This document shows positions 44,531 through 54,980 of a stretch of 64,000 nt of DNA, in pieces. A program made the translations under genes and the position numbers. Positions within the stretch are counted from its first letter, which is position 1; the number at the start of each line of letters is the position of its first letter. The stretch is taken from the NCBI GenBank assembly GCA_963826505.1, contig CAWGXG010000007.1:930001-994000 (forward strand), read 5' to 3'. The notes under the pieces were generated by a model, which saw nothing but the letters and a program-made list of their open reading frames with translations, did no database searches and was not told the DNA's origin. Origin of the DNA: CAWGXG01 sp963826505. GTDB lineage: Bacteria; Chloroflexota; Anaerolineae; Aggregatilineales; Aggregatilineaceae.

Positions 44531-45499
44531 TTAACGATAGCCGGCGGCGTTCAGTTCGATCACGCGGGCGACATTGCTGGCGTCCACAACGTTCGGGCCG
44601 GTGTAGATATCGTTGGCGGGCTTGAGCAGGTACTGGCTATTCAGGAACAGCCAGACGACGGTTTCGAAGCCCTGGACGTACGGCTGCTGGTCGATGCACA
44701 GCAGGGTCACGCCAGACTGAATGTGCTCGAAGATCGCGACGCTGGTGTCGAACGTGGCATGCACGACCTGGTCGGAGGTCACGCCATTTTCTTCAGCGTA
44801 CTGGTAGTACGAGGCCGCGGGATCGGGCCCAAGGGTCACGATCGCGTTGAAGCCAGGGTTGGCGGCGAAGGCATCGCCGATCAGGCCAGCCGACTCGGGG
44901 ACGTTGTAGCTGATGGTGAAGCGCACAACATCGATACCCTGCTCGGCCATGACGCTCTCAACACCGTTGCAGCGTGCTTCGAGGCCAGTGTGGCCAACTT
45001 CTTGGATCGGGCACAGCACGCCGGTGATGTCGCGGTCCGCCAACAGACGACGGGCCACTTCCTGGCCACCCAGGAATTCGCTCGAGCCGATGTAGAACAG
45101 GTGAGGCAGCGCTTCGCCAGCCGGACGAGTGTCTTGGGTGTTGAAGGCGATCACGGGAATACCAGCATCCACAGCACGGTTCACGGCGTCTTCGATCAGG
45201 GCCGGGACCGGCTCGGTCGTGCCGATGCCATCCGGGTTGGCGGCCAGCGCGTCATCCCAGAAGCCGACCATCGCTTCGTTGGACGCAGTGTCAGCGCCCA
45301 GCCAGGTCGCATCAACATTCATCAATGCGGCCGCGTCTTCCATACCCTTGATAACGACCAGCCAGAACGAGTTGCCGGGGCCACCGTGGGCGATCAGGAA
45401 GAACTTGGGCTTTTCTTGCTTGGCCGCCGCGCCGCCGACCAGAGTCAGCAGCATGCCAACGACCAACAACATAACAACGAGCGTACGCTTCTTGGACAT
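44531..45499 (-). CDS. Sugar ABC transporter substrate-binding protein
   Basis: 322 residues. A signal peptide (KKRTLVVMLLVVGMLLTLVGGAAA) precedes a periplasmic-binding-protein 1 (RbsB-like) domain: FFLIAHGGPGNSFWLVVIKGMEDAA, then GTTEPVPALIEDAVNRAVDAGIPVIAFNT. It would capture a sugar or nucleoside-like solute outside the cell. No lipobox Cys was seen after the signal. It is the first gene of the operon, preceded by a strong promoter and a roughly 270-nt leader. Confidence 0.92.
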   Translation of the reverse strand: MSKKRTLVVMLLVVGMLLTLVGGAAAKQEKPKFFLIAHGGPGNSFWLVVIKGMEDAAALMNVDATWLGADTASNEAMVGFWDDALAANPDGIGTTEPVPALIEDAVNRAVDAGIPVIAFNTQDTRPAGEALPHLFYIGSSEFLGGQEVARRLLADRDITGVLCPIQEVGHTGLEARCNGVESVMAEQGIDVVRFTISYNVPESAGLIGDAFAANPGFNAIVTLGPDPAASYYQYAEENGVTSDQVVHATFDTSVAIFEHIQSGVTLLCIDQQPYVQGFETVVWLFLNSQYLLKPANDIYTGPNVVDASNVARVIELNAAGYR

Positions 45500-45770
45500 G
45501 GTTTCAGAACTCCTTATTGTGGTGTAACTTTATGAAAAATCTATCTCGAACGATCGATCGGCAACCCGCCAGAAACCACGTGACTGCCACTGCCGGCCTG
45601 GCCGCAATCGCCTCTTGGTGTGAATGGACCTGCTTGCAGCTTCGCTTTGAGGTGCCTCCTTTCAGACCAAAAGATGTACAACGTTGCGGAGAGGGTGTGC
45701 CGTGTTTAAACAACAACACACCGCTCCTCACCCTCATAAGGGAAGAAGGGTCTGTTGTACGTCGAGAGTT

Positions 45771-45800
45771 ATTATATACCATGTTTTCTGTGGTGTGCAA
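45771..45800 (-). promoter_or_regulatory. Promoter of the sugar transporter operon
   Basis: On the minus strand TTGCAC and a perfect TATAAT are separated by 18 nt. The leader to the binding-protein ATG at 45499 is about 260 nt; 45500-45770 holds no gene that I can see. Confidence 0.7.
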
Positions 45801-45934
45801 TGTGACAAAAATTGTTCAATTGCTATACTGGTAACCTACGTTGTGACCTGACTATCCTGAACACAGGCCGCGTAGTGGACAGGTTGTGTCTTATTGGTTC
45901 GGGTGTAATCGTTCTTAAGCAAGGTACGCACACT

Positions 45935-46435
45935 ATGCAAACACTCAAAGCGCCTTTTTCAGCCGTACGCACGTTTTGGGCCGACGATCAGCGCCGCCGC
46001 ACGCTGATGTGGGTCATTTTCGCGCTCAGCGTCGCCGTGATCGCCGTCGGGGCCTTTTTGGCGATTACCGGGCAGATCGACTACAGGAGCAAATCCAAGG
46101 ATGTTGACAAAATTGATGCACAGATCGACGCACTCACAGCGCAATATCCCAAAAAGATCGATGAAGCCGATGGCAAACTGAAACCCGATCTGACCGGTGC
46201 CAGCCAAGCAGAAATCGACCTTATTGCGCAGATGTTGGCCCCGATGAAGCAGCAGGAACGTCAGTTCCTAAACGACCGTGCAGACGCCTTCAACCAGCGC
46301 AGCACCGGCATCCGCATCATCGGCTTTGGCGTGATCGGTCTGGCGTTCGCCTATCTGGTGAAGCCAGATCCCAAGAAGCCCGAGGAGGACGCTGCCGCGC
46401 CTGACCTTCCGGCACCCGGCGGCAGCGACACTTAG
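45935..46435 (+). CDS. Two-helix membrane protein of unknown function
   Basis: 166 residues from the ATG at 45935. A membrane helix near residues 26-46 (MWVIFALSVAVIAVGAFLAI), a charged helical region of about 80 residues and a second helix near 133-150 (GIRIIGFGVIGLAFAYLV), then an acidic/proline tail. No family recognised. Upstream frame (from 45812) has no supporting ribosome site. Divergent from the sugar transporter. Confidence 0.6.
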   Translation: MQTLKAPFSAVRTFWADDQRRRTLMWVIFALSVAVIAVGAFLAITGQIDYRSKSKDVDKIDAQIDALTAQYPKKIDEADGKLKPDLTGASQAEIDLIAQMLAPMKQQERQFLNDRADAFNQRSTGIRIIGFGVIGLAFAYLVKPDPKKPEEDAAAPDLPAPGGSDT

Positions 46436-46507
46436 GCCCGCCCCCATCCTACAGGAACCCGGTATACTCAACGCCGTTTGATTCTGCTCATCCCGTCAGG
46501 CGGCGTG

Positions 46508-47701
46508 ATGTCTTCCTCAACTGATTCTCCCTCACTCCCGTTCGAGCGCGACCGGCTGACTTGGCTCGCGTATGCGATGCTGGCTTTCTTCGGATATATG
46601 CAGACAGCGCTGGGGCCGTTGATGCCTTTTTTGCGCGATGAGTTGGGCCTCAGCTATACCGTGACGGGCCTGCACCTGAGCGCCTTCGCGTTGGGGATGG
46701 TGTTGGCCGGGGCGTTGGGCGAGCGCTTCGCGGCGCGTTGGGGCCGCGCCACAGTGCTGTGGGGCGGCGGAGCCGGGATGTGCGCTGGGGCGCTGATCTT
46801 CATCAGCGCGCATCACCCCGCGCTGACCATTTTTGCCGCGCTGCTGATGGGCCTGCCGGGCACACTCGTCATGGCGATGGTTCAGGTCGTGCTTTCAGCG
46901 CGACACGGTGCGCGGCGCGCGGTGGCTCTCACCGAGTCGAATATCGGGGCCAGCTTCAGCGCGGGACTCGCCCCGGTGATGGTGGGCAGTCTTCAGCGTG
47001 TAGGGGCCGGTTGGCGATCGGCGCTGGTGGTGGGTGTCGCGGCGTGGGGACTGCTGCTGGCGATGTTCCGCCGCGTGCCGATCCCGCCCGCCGACCCGGA
47101 GCCCGAGGCTGTCACGAGTCCGGCACCGCGCGCCCTGCCATCTGTCTTTTGGGCGTATTGGCTGGTCGTGTTTCTGGGCGTTTCGGTCGAATGGTGCATC
47201 GTGTTTTGGGGCGCGGATTTTCTCGAAACGTCGGTGGGCCTTAGCAAGGTGAACGCTTCCACTCTGATCAGCGTGTTCTTCGTGGCGATGGTGATCGGGC
47301 GCGCGGTGGGGAGTCGCCTGTCGCGCACGGTGCCGGTAGGTCGCCTGCTGCCGCTGGCGCTGCTGGTGGCGTTGGTCGGCTTTTTCCCCTTCTGGCTGGC
47401 CCCGGTGGCCCTGATCAATGTGGCGGGGATGTTTGTTGCCGGGCTAGGCGTGGCCAACCTGTTCCCGCTGACGCTGTCCGCCGCCAGCGGGGTAGTGACC
47501 CCGCGCCAGGCGGATGCCGCCAGCAGCCGGATCACGCTGGCGGCCGGGCTGGCGATTCTCGTCACGCCGCAGGTGCTCGGATCGCTGGCAGATGAAATCG
47601 CCATACGCAACGCGTACAGCGTGGTGGCGGTCTTTCTGGTAGCGGCGCTGGGTGCGATCTGGCTGGCGGGACGCTTCGCCCGCCGCGCGTTAAACCCCTA
47701 A
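46508..47701 (+). CDS. MFS transporter
   Basis: 397 residues, about 12 membrane helices. MLAFFGYMQTALGPLMPFLRDELGLSYTVTGLHLSAFALGMV and GALGERFAARWGRATVLWGG fit the MFS signature between helices 2 and 3. The substrate is unknown. It uses the ATG at 46508; an upstream in-frame start at 46478 lacks a ribosome site. Confidence 0.85.
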   Translation: MSSSTDSPSLPFERDRLTWLAYAMLAFFGYMQTALGPLMPFLRDELGLSYTVTGLHLSAFALGMVLAGALGERFAARWGRATVLWGGGAGMCAGALIFISAHHPALTIFAALLMGLPGTLVMAMVQVVLSARHGARRAVALTESNIGASFSAGLAPVMVGSLQRVGAGWRSALVVGVAAWGLLLAMFRRVPIPPADPEPEAVTSPAPRALPSVFWAYWLVVFLGVSVEWCIVFWGADFLETSVGLSKVNASTLISVFFVAMVIGRAVGSRLSRTVPVGRLLPLALLVALVGFFPFWLAPVALINVAGMFVAGLGVANLFPLTLSAASGVVTPRQADAASSRITLAAGLAILVTPQVLGSLADEIAIRNAYSVVAVFLVAALGAIWLAGRFARRALNP

Positions 47702-47847
47702 ACATTAGGGGGCGGCGAGGGGTTCTCCGAACGAGGCGATTGCCCTACAATCCGTACTGCATTATAAAGCGCAGTAAATGGCACCCGCACCGGGTGTTAT
47801 CGGCCGTATGGCGCCGGTCACGGCGCGCTGAAAGGGGCGATCACGCT

Positions 47848-50662
47848 ATGGCAGCGAAGACGACCGATCACTGGTACGCGCTCTCCGCCACAGAGGTTGT
47901 GCAGCAGCTTGGTTCGAATTTAGAAAACGGACTTCCCGCCGCCGACGCGGCGCAACGCCAGAACGAAATCGGCAAGAACGAGCTGCCCAGCGGGGATGAG
48001 ACATCCATTTGGGACATCCTCAAAGGGCAGTTTATGGATGTGATGGTGCTGGTCTTGATCGCCGCCGCGCTGATCTCGATCGTGATCGGCGATACCAAAG
48101 ACGCGGTTGTGATCCTGGCGATCGTCGTGCTCAACGCGGTGCTGGGCTTCGTGCAGGAATATCAGGCTGAGCAGGCGCTGGCCGCGCTGGGCGCGATGCA
48201 AACGCCACATGTGCGTGTCCGGCGCGATGGGCACGTCCACGAGATCGACGCGACCGATCTGGTGCCGGGCGACGTGGTGCTGCTCGAAGCCGGGGATCGC
48301 ATTCCCGCCGATGGGCGGCTGGTGGAATCGGTGAATCTGCAAATCGACGAAGCCGCGCTAACGGGCGAGTCGGTCCCGGTGGACAAAACCGCCGAGGCCA
48401 TGCCCGCCAGCGATCCGCCGCCCGCCCTGGCCGAACGGCGCAACATGGCGTATATGGGCACGGCGGTGACGTATGGGCGCGCTGTGCTGATGGTGACCGC
48501 GATCGGACTTCGGACGCAGCTTGGCACGATCGCCGCGCTGCTTCAGCGGGTCGAGAAGGGCCGCACGCCGCTCCAGGAACGGCTGGAACGGATGGGCATC
48601 ATCCTGGCATCGGCGGCGTTAGTGGTGTGCGTGATGGTCTTTGGCGCGGGGGTATTGCGCGGCGAAGATGTCAAAGAGATGTTCCTGACGGCCATCAGCC
48701 TCGCCGTGGCAGCCATCCCCGAAGGGCTGCCCGCCGTGATTACGATCTCGCTGGCGCTGGGCGCGCGGCGCATGATCCGCCGCCGGGCGCTGATCCGCAA
48801 GCTGCCGGCAGTCGAGACGTTGGGCGCGGTGTCGGTCATCTGTTCGGACAAAACCGGCACGCTGACCCGCAACGAGATGACCGCCACCCAGATCGCCTTG
48901 CCAGGCCGCGACGACGTCGCCGTGAGCGGCATCGGCTACGACCCCGCCGGGGGTTTTTATGAGGGCAAGCATGGTATCAACGTGGTGGACGATCACGTCC
49001 TGGCGCGGATTCTTACAGGCCGGGGCGCTGTGTAACGATGCCTTTTTAGAACAATCTCAGCCGGACGGCGCCTGGGAGATCGTCGGCGATACGACCGAGG
49101 GCGCGCTGTTGGTCGCGGCGCAAAAAGCCGGGTGGAAACGCTCCGTGCTTGAAAACGATCTGCCGCGCCGCGCTGAGCTGCCGTTTTCGTCCGAGCGCAA
49201 GGCCATGACCACGATCCACGCGCTGAAGGGGCATTACACCGCCGAGTTATTCGAGAAGGCGGCGTTTGTATCGTTTACCAAGGGCGCGCCCGATCAACTG
49301 CTGGCCTGGGCATCGCATGAAGCCCTGCCGGAAACAATCGCGCCGCTGACCTCGGAACGGTGCGACGCGTGGCGCGCCCAGATCGAGCGCATGGCGAGCC
49401 AGGGCTTGCGCGTAATTGGAATCGGCTACCGGGCGCTGCCCGAAGTGCCGGAGACGATCACGCCGGAGACGGTCGAGCGCGACCTGACGCTGCTCGGACT
49501 GGTCGGTATCGTGGACCCGCCGCGTGAAGAAGCCAAACAGGCCGTCAAAGTCGCGGCAGAAGCGGGCATCCGTGCGGTGATGATCACGGGCGATCACAAG
49601 CTCACAGCGGCGGCGATCGCGCAGCAGTTGGGCATTATGCACGCGGGGGATCAAGTGCTGACCGGCGTCGAACTGGACCGGATGAGCGCGGAAGATTTGC
49701 GCGCGGTCGTGCTGCATACGCCGGTATTCGCGCGGGTGTCGCCCGAACACAAGCTGCGCGTGGTCGAAGCGCTGCAAGCGCACGGCCAGATCGTCGCCAT
49801 GACCGGCGACGGCGTGAACGACGCGCCCGCGCTCAAGCAGGCCAATATCGGCGTGGCGATGGGCATCACCGGCACAGACGTGAGCCAGGGCGCGGCGGAT
49901 ATGATCCTGACCGACGACAACTTCGCAACGATCGTGGCCGCGGTCGAAGAGGGCCGCACGATCTACGACAACATCCGCAAATTCATTCGCTACTTGCTCA
50001 GCACCAACACCGGTGAGATCGTGACGATGTTCGCCGCGCTGGTGATGGGCTTGCGCGTGCCGCTGTTGGCGATTCAGATTTTGTGGATCAACCTTGTGAC
50101 GGACGGTCTGCCCGCGGTAGCGTTAGGCTTCGAGCCGAGCGAACGCGACGTGATGAAACGCCAGCCGCGCCCGGCCAAAGAGAGTATTTTCGCACACGGG
50201 GTCGGCCTGCATGTAATCTGGGTCGGGTTGTGGATCGGCGCGTGTACCCTGATCGGGTTCGTGTGGGGCATCAGCCGTCACGGCGGCAACCTGACCAATC
50301 CCAGCGAGGAAGCCCTGGCCTTCGCGCGGACGATCGCGTTCACCGTGCTGGCAGTGTCACAGGTGTTCGAAGTGTCTGCCATACACGGCGGAGATGCCTC
50401 GTTCTGGCAGACGCCGCTGCGCCGTAACCCGCTGTTGTGGGTGGCAGTGATGCTCACCGCCGGGCTGCAGCTCGTCGTGGTTTACGCGCCGTTTGCCCAA
50501 AACATCATGGACACGCGCTCATTGGGTGCCGTCGAGCTGATCGGTTGCTTCCTGCTGGCCGGATCGGTGTTCCCGGCGGTGGAGGCTGAAAAATACCTGC
50601 GCCGACGCCGATCGCAGCGCGCGGTGCTCGACGCGACTCAAGCCAGCGGGGCCGTTTCGTAA
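47848..50662 (+). CDS. P-type Ca2+-transporting ATPase, one frameshift
   Basis: About 938 residues when the two frames are joined at about 49006-49012, where ...DHVLAR becomes ..FLQAGALCND after a 1-nt shift. P2-type layout: cation ATPase N-terminal domain, actuator loop with TGES (EAALTGESVPVDK), phosphorylation motif CSDKTGTLTRNEM, nucleotide-binding FTKGAPDQLL, hinge MTGDGVNDAPALKQANIGVAMG, and six C-terminal helices. TTNTGE-like LLSTNTGEIVTM and IQILWINLVTDGLPA match SERCA/PMR1-type Ca pumps. The break is probably an indel error because both parts are intact. Confidence 0.9.
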
Positions 50663-51567
50663 CCTGCCAGCGTGTACTGCGGGTAGGAACTCAGTTCCAC
50701 ATCGCCACAACTTGCCAACACGCGCACGCCTTCCGGGTCTTCGACCAGGGTCAGGGTGTGCGCGGTGTTTTTCTGCTGATCCGCGAAGCGCACGCGCCAA
50801 CCCTCCGGCGTGCGGGCCGCGTCCAGAAGTGTGAACGCCTCCAGCCCGTCGATTCCCGTTTCCATGCGCAGAAAATAGTCCGCCGCCTGGATAGGTTTGG
50901 TATACGCGGCCCGGCCCCGGTAATGTGCCGGGACAAGCTGGCCCGCGCTGTAAGCGCTGGTGAGGGAAAGCACGTTCTCCGCCGTGACACGCCCGTAGTT
51001 TACGCCGTGCGGGAAGCACAGCATGTTGGCGGCGAAGCGGTGTCCGCCCATGTGCGAGCTTTGCCAGGCCGCGTTTGGGACGTGGGCCGCCAGTTGTTCG
51101 ATCACCGGGACGCCGTGCCGCGCGCAGCAGCGATCGTGGCGGCCATGCGTGCAGACCAGGAAGAGCGGCGCGGTCCGGCGGTGGGCGTCAAAGGCGGCAT
51201 CTCCGGCGCAGAGCGCGGCGAGATCGAGCGTGAGCAGGTCTTCATAGCTGCTAAGATGGAATTCGTACAGCGCGGGATCGTGCTCGCGCGTCAGCGCCAC
51301 GAAGAACGTTATCCCTGCGTAGTCCACCACGCGCGGTTTCTGCCGGATCACCAGCAGGTGCGCGCGGACGGAGTCCATCTGTTCGACCAGCCGCGTTTTG
51401 ACTGGCGCGGGCAGATCGCTGTTTTCGAACGCGTCCGACTCCCACCGGCCCTCGTATTCCAGCAAGAACCAGATCGGATGCGGTTTCATCGAGCCGAAGA
51501 CTTGTTCCCCGGCAGTAAAAGATGTGACGCTGCATTGTTCGGTCACTTCGTCGTGGTGGGTGGACAT
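50638..51567 (-). CDS. Sucrase/ferredoxin-like protein
   Basis: 309 residues with the Suc_Fer-like pattern: CSVTSFTAGEQVFGSMKPHPIWFLLEY at the N-terminus, and the thioredoxin-like [2Fe-2S] cysteines in FLVCTHGRHDRCCARHG, followed by SSHMGGHRFAANMLCFPHGVNYGRV. The true function is unknown, but an iron-sulfur site is expected. The 3' ends of this gene and the P-type ATPase overlap by 25 nt (convergent). Confidence 0.85.
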   Translation of the reverse strand: MSTHHDEVTEQCSVTSFTAGEQVFGSMKPHPIWFLLEYEGRWESDAFENSDLPAPVKTRLVEQMDSVRAHLLVIRQKPRVVDYAGITFFVALTREHDPALYEFHLSSYEDLLTLDLAALCAGDAAFDAHRRTAPLFLVCTHGRHDRCCARHGVPVIEQLAAHVPNAAWQSSHMGGHRFAANMLCFPHGVNYGRVTAENVLSLTSAYSAGQLVPAHYRGRAAYTKPIQAADYFLRMETGIDGLEAFTLLDAARTPEGWRVRFADQQKNTAHTLTLVEDPEGVRVLASCGDVELSSYPQYTLAGYETAPLA

Positions 51568-51626
51568 CGTTGGTAGCTCCCTGAGTGTGGGCACTGAGCG
51601 CGCTGGTGACTCACTCTGTAAAATGA

Positions 51627-52592
51627 TTAATCCGAGACGTTCTCGTCGGCGGTGGTCTGGCCGAAGAGCCGACGCAACGATCCCATGACCGTAAAGCCGC
51701 GCATGTAGCCCAGATTTTCCGGCGTGAACGGGCGCGGCGTGATGTCGAAGGTCTCGGTCAGCGCGTTCACCGCGACGGTGTTTTCGATTTTGAGCATGTC
51801 CAGCAAGCTGATCGTCACCGGCGGATTGGGCAGCGTGGCCTGCATCAGCATGACGACGGGCCGCAGCAACGGAACTGGCACCTTGAGCGTGAGACGGCGT
51901 GTGCCCAGCGCTTCTAACACGCGTTGCACGATGGTTTCATAGGTCAGGATTTCCGGCCCGCCGAGCCAGTATTCGTGGCCGATCGTCGCGTCGTCGTGCA
52001 GGCTCTTGACGGCCGCCTCGACCACGTCGCCCACCCAGACCAACTGAAACAGCGCCTGTCCGTCGCCTACGATGGGAAAGATCAGCGGCGTGAGCTTGAT
52101 CAGGCGGGCCTGCACGTTGGCGAATTCGTCCTGCGGCCCCCAGATTACGGACGGTCGCAGCGCGGTCCAGTCCAGGCGGGAGGCGGCGACATAGTCTTGA
52201 GCGCGACCTTTGCTCGCCAGAAAACGGAAGGGCGAGGCGCTGTCGGCCCCGTTTTGACTCATGTTGATAAAGCGCCGCACACCTGCCGCCTGGGCGGCGT
52301 CTACCATGTTGATCGTGCCCTGCGTGTTGATGCGCTCGTACGTCCGATCACCGCGCTCGATGGCGATGGCGACCAGATGCACAACGGCGCTCACACCGTC
52401 CAGCGCGGCGGCCAGCGTCTCGGGCTGCATCACGTCGCCGCGCACGATCTCGACGCGGTCGCGCACGTCCGCGAGACGTGCGGCGGCTTTGTCTGGGCTG
52501 TGTACCATGGCGCGCACCGGTTCGCCTAGCGCGACCAACCGGCGTACCAGGTTGTTCCCCACATACCCGGACGCTCCGGTTACTAGAATCAT
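51627..52592 (-). CDS. NAD(P)H-binding atypical SDR (NDUFA9/NmrA-like)
   Basis: 321 residues from the ATG at 52592, with a strong gaggagg site. Rossmann loop ILVTGASGYVGNNLVRRL, a VEIVRGDVMQPETL segment, and FINMSQNGADSASPFRFLASKGRAQDYVAAS with an altered active site. Such proteins act as NAD(P)H sensors, quinone-linked or complex-I-associated epimerase-like proteins; the function here is not determinable. Confidence 0.88.
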   Translation of the reverse strand: MILVTGASGYVGNNLVRRLVALGEPVRAMVHSPDKAAARLADVRDRVEIVRGDVMQPETLAAALDGVSAVVHLVAIAIERGDRTYERINTQGTINMVDAAQAAGVRRFINMSQNGADSASPFRFLASKGRAQDYVAASRLDWTALRPSVIWGPQDEFANVQARLIKLTPLIFPIVGDGQALFQLVWVGDVVEAAVKSLHDDATIGHEYWLGGPEILTYETIVQRVLEALGTRRLTLKVPVPLLRPVVMLMQATLPNPPVTISLLDMLKIENTVAVNALTETFDITPRPFTPENLGYMRGFTVMGSLRRLFGQTTADENVSD

Positions 52593-52771
52593 GGTTTTGC
52601 CTCCTCGTGGCGGCTGATGAAGCGTGTGGTCTACCGTAATGTTGTACACAAGTCGGGGGACGTTGGCGAATGAACGTTGGATAAGGGACGTTAGATTTTA
52701 CTTTCGCGTGGCGCGCCGCCTGGGTTATAATCCCGCCTAACCGCGATGGCACCGACCCTGGAGAGAACGTC

Positions 52772-53071
52772 TTGAATATCGACCGCGCTATGGTTGAACA
52801 CATTGCCGAACTGGCCAAGCTCCAGCTCACGGACGACGAGATCGAGCTGTTTGCCGCCCAACTCTCGGAGATTCTGAATTATGCCGGGCGGCTCCAAGAA
52901 GTCGATACGGACGCGATTCCTCCCACGGCCTCGGTGCTGCCGCTGCGCAACCGGCTGCGCCCGGACACGGCCCGCCCATCGCTGCCGCGCGATGACGCAC
53001 TCGCTAATGCGGCCGACGCGGCGGATGGCCAGTTTCGGGTTGAGGCCGTGCTCAACGACAGTGCAGACTAG
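52772..53071 (+). CDS. gatC: Asp/Glu-tRNA amidotransferase subunit C
   Basis: 99 residues. The TTG at 52772 has a ggagag site 9 nt upstream and gives NIDRAMVEHIAELAKLQLTDDEIELFAAQLSEILNYAGRLQEVDTDAIPP, the GatC core; an ATG at 52790 lacks a site. Stabilises GatCAB, which makes Gln-tRNA or Asn-tRNA. gatA and gatB are not adjacent. Confidence 0.93.
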   Translation: MNIDRAMVEHIAELAKLQLTDDEIELFAAQLSEILNYAGRLQEVDTDAIPPTASVLPLRNRLRPDTARPSLPRDDALANAADAADGQFRVEAVLNDSAD

Positions 53072-53088
53072 TCCAAAAGGGTGAGCCT

Positions 53089-54030
53089 GTGAGTCCAGAA
53101 AAGTTATCTGCCCGGCTGTTGATCATCGATACCGATGCACCGCTGGTTGAGGCCCTCGCCCAGTATTTCAAGGCGGAAGGCTACCAGGTGTTTTCGGCCA
53201 GGTCGAGCCAGGACGGTCTGACCCTGGCCCAGAAACAGCATCCCAGCCTGATTCTGCTCGCCTCACGGATGGACACTATCTCAGGGTTGGAAACACTCCG
53301 CACACTGCGCGATACGGCTCGCACATCCCACATTCCGGTCATGGTGATGGCCGGGCACAGCGAGCTGGTGCTGCAGAATAAAATCCTCGAAGAGGGCGCT
53401 TACGACTTCATCGAAAAACCGCTCGACCTCGATATTCTGGCGCTGCGCGTGCGCAACGCCTTGCGTCGGGCCGAACGCGAAGGACTCACCGAACCGCGTA
53501 CCGGGCTGCCTACGGGCCGCCTGATCCGCGAGCGGTTGGACGCCCTCGAAGACGAGCAGGGCTGGTATCGCATCGATGTGAAAATCGATGGGTTCGGCGC
53601 GTTTCGTGACCTGTACGGGTTTGTCACCGCTAACGAGGCGCTGCGCTTCGCCGGAAACCTGATCCTGCAACTGGTGAACGAATACGGTGGAGCCGACGAT
53701 TTTGTCGGCCATCACAACAACACCGAAGAATTCGTGATCATCACCACGCCCGTCCAGGGCTTCACGCTGCGCGATCATCTCGCGCAGCGCATCAACAGCG
53801 AGATGCTGTCTTTCTACAACTTCATGGAGCGCGAACAGGGCTACGTGCTGCTTGAAGATGGCGCGGGGGGCAGTGTCAAACAACCGCTTATGTCGGCGCA
53901 TATCGTGACCAGCCCGGACGAATCAGACTCTGACACCCCGGCGTCCGATACCTGGGTGGATGCCGAAGAAGACTCCCAAGGTGGTTCCGACAACTCCAGC
54001 GACGCGCCCTCGTCCCCGTTTGAGTGGTGA
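53089..54030 (+). CDS. Degenerate receiver and GGDEF-like protein
   Basis: 313 residues starting with GTG. Residues 8-125 look like a response-regulator receiver, but the phosphoacceptor Asp is replaced by Ala58 (LILLASRMD in place of LILLD-x-MMP) and the acidic pair is D-T-D; Lys110 is kept. Residues 130-265 resemble a GGDEF-like fold with GHHNNTEEF where GGDEF would be, so diguanylate cyclase activity is unlikely. The tail is acidic and serine-rich. It may be a protein-interaction or ligand-binding module. It is 17 nt after gatC. Confidence 0.8.
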   Translation: MSPEKLSARLLIIDTDAPLVEALAQYFKAEGYQVFSARSSQDGLTLAQKQHPSLILLASRMDTISGLETLRTLRDTARTSHIPVMVMAGHSELVLQNKILEEGAYDFIEKPLDLDILALRVRNALRRAEREGLTEPRTGLPTGRLIRERLDALEDEQGWYRIDVKIDGFGAFRDLYGFVTANEALRFAGNLILQLVNEYGGADDFVGHHNNTEEFVIITTPVQGFTLRDHLAQRINSEMLSFYNFMEREQGYVLLEDGAGGSVKQPLMSAHIVTSPDESDSDTPASDTWVDAEEDSQGGSDNSSDAPSSPFEW

Positions 54031-54062
54031 CACGGGACGAGATCCGACCATGAAAAACACAG

Positions 54063-54086
54063 ACGCGCCCAACCGGGCGCGTTTTC
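54063..54086 (+). terminator. Terminator after the receiver gene
   Basis: CGCGCCC pairs with GGGCGCG around AACC, followed by TTTTC. It lies about 33 nt after the stop. Confidence 0.75.
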
Positions 54087-54118
54087 GTTCACAGGCGATG
54101 GACTGGGACGAATGACGA

Positions 54119-54856
54119 TTATTCGCCATCGATCAGCGTGCCGACAGGTTTGCCCAGGACAGCGTCTTGAAGGCTGTGCTCATCCCAGATATTCAGCACG
54201 ATCAACGGCAGATGGTGATCCATGCATAGCGTGATGGCGGTCAGGTCCATGACGCGCACGCGGTACTTGATTGCGTCAGAATAGCTCAGGCGGTCGAAGC
54301 GTTTGGCGTCCGGATTCTTTTTGGGGTCTTCGGTGTAGACGCCGTCGACCTGCGTGCCCTTGATGATCACGTCCGCCTGTACCTCCATCCCGCGCAAGGC
54401 GGCGGCAGTGTCGGTGGTGAAATAGGGATTGCCGGTCCCGCCGGTGATGATCACCACGCGGCCTTTTTCCATGTGGCGGATGGCGCGCAGCCGGATGTAC
54501 GGCTCGGCGACCTGGTTCATCATGACGGCCGTTTGTACGCGCGAGGGAACCCCCTCACGTTCCAGCGCATCTTGCAGCGCCAGCCCATTCATGACGGTGG
54601 CAATCATGCCCATGTGATCGGCGGTCGCCTGGGCCATGCCGCGTCCCACGCCGATGCTGCCGCGCCACAGGTTGCCCGCGCCGATGACGAGCGCGACCTG
54701 GATGCCTAGATCGAACACGGCCTTGATCTTCGCAGCGATGATCGCCGCCTGGTCGGGATCAATGCCGAACCCTTGCGGACCGGCCAGCACTTCGCCGCTC
54801 AGCTTGAGCACGATGCGCTGGTAATGGGCTTCCGGACGGGAGTCTGTGGGGGTCAT
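54119..54856 (-). CDS. pyrH: Uridylate kinase
   Basis: 245 residues, amino acid kinase fold. RIVLKLSGEVLAG, VIGAGNLWRGSIG and IITGGTGNPYFTTDTAAALRGMEVQADVIIKGTQVDGVYTEDPKKNPDAKRFD, a near-complete PyrH signature. Phosphorylates UMP. Transcribed after tsf but separated from it by a strong terminator. Confidence 0.96.
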   Translation of the reverse strand: MTPTDSRPEAHYQRIVLKLSGEVLAGPQGFGIDPDQAAIIAAKIKAVFDLGIQVALVIGAGNLWRGSIGVGRGMAQATADHMGMIATVMNGLALQDALEREGVPSRVQTAVMMNQVAEPYIRLRAIRHMEKGRVVIITGGTGNPYFTTDTAAALRGMEVQADVIIKGTQVDGVYTEDPKKNPDAKRFDRLSYSDAIKYRVRVMDLTAITLCMDHHLPLIVLNIWDEHSLQDAVLGKPVGTLIDGE

Positions 54857-54925
54857 GTGTTCCTCGCTTTCGGGATAAACTCACGCGAACAGAGAATCGA
54901 AGCGACGTAACGCGCACAGCCGCAC

Positions 54926-54962
54926 AAAAAAGGGGATTAGGACTTGCTGCCCTAATCCCCTT
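54926..54962 (-). terminator. Strong terminator after tsf
   Basis: On the minus strand AAGGGGATTAGG pairs perfectly with CCTAATCCCCTT, followed by TTTTT. It separates rpsB-tsf from pyrH. Confidence 0.9.
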
Positions 54963-54980
54963 CTGTCATGCGTGTGGCCT

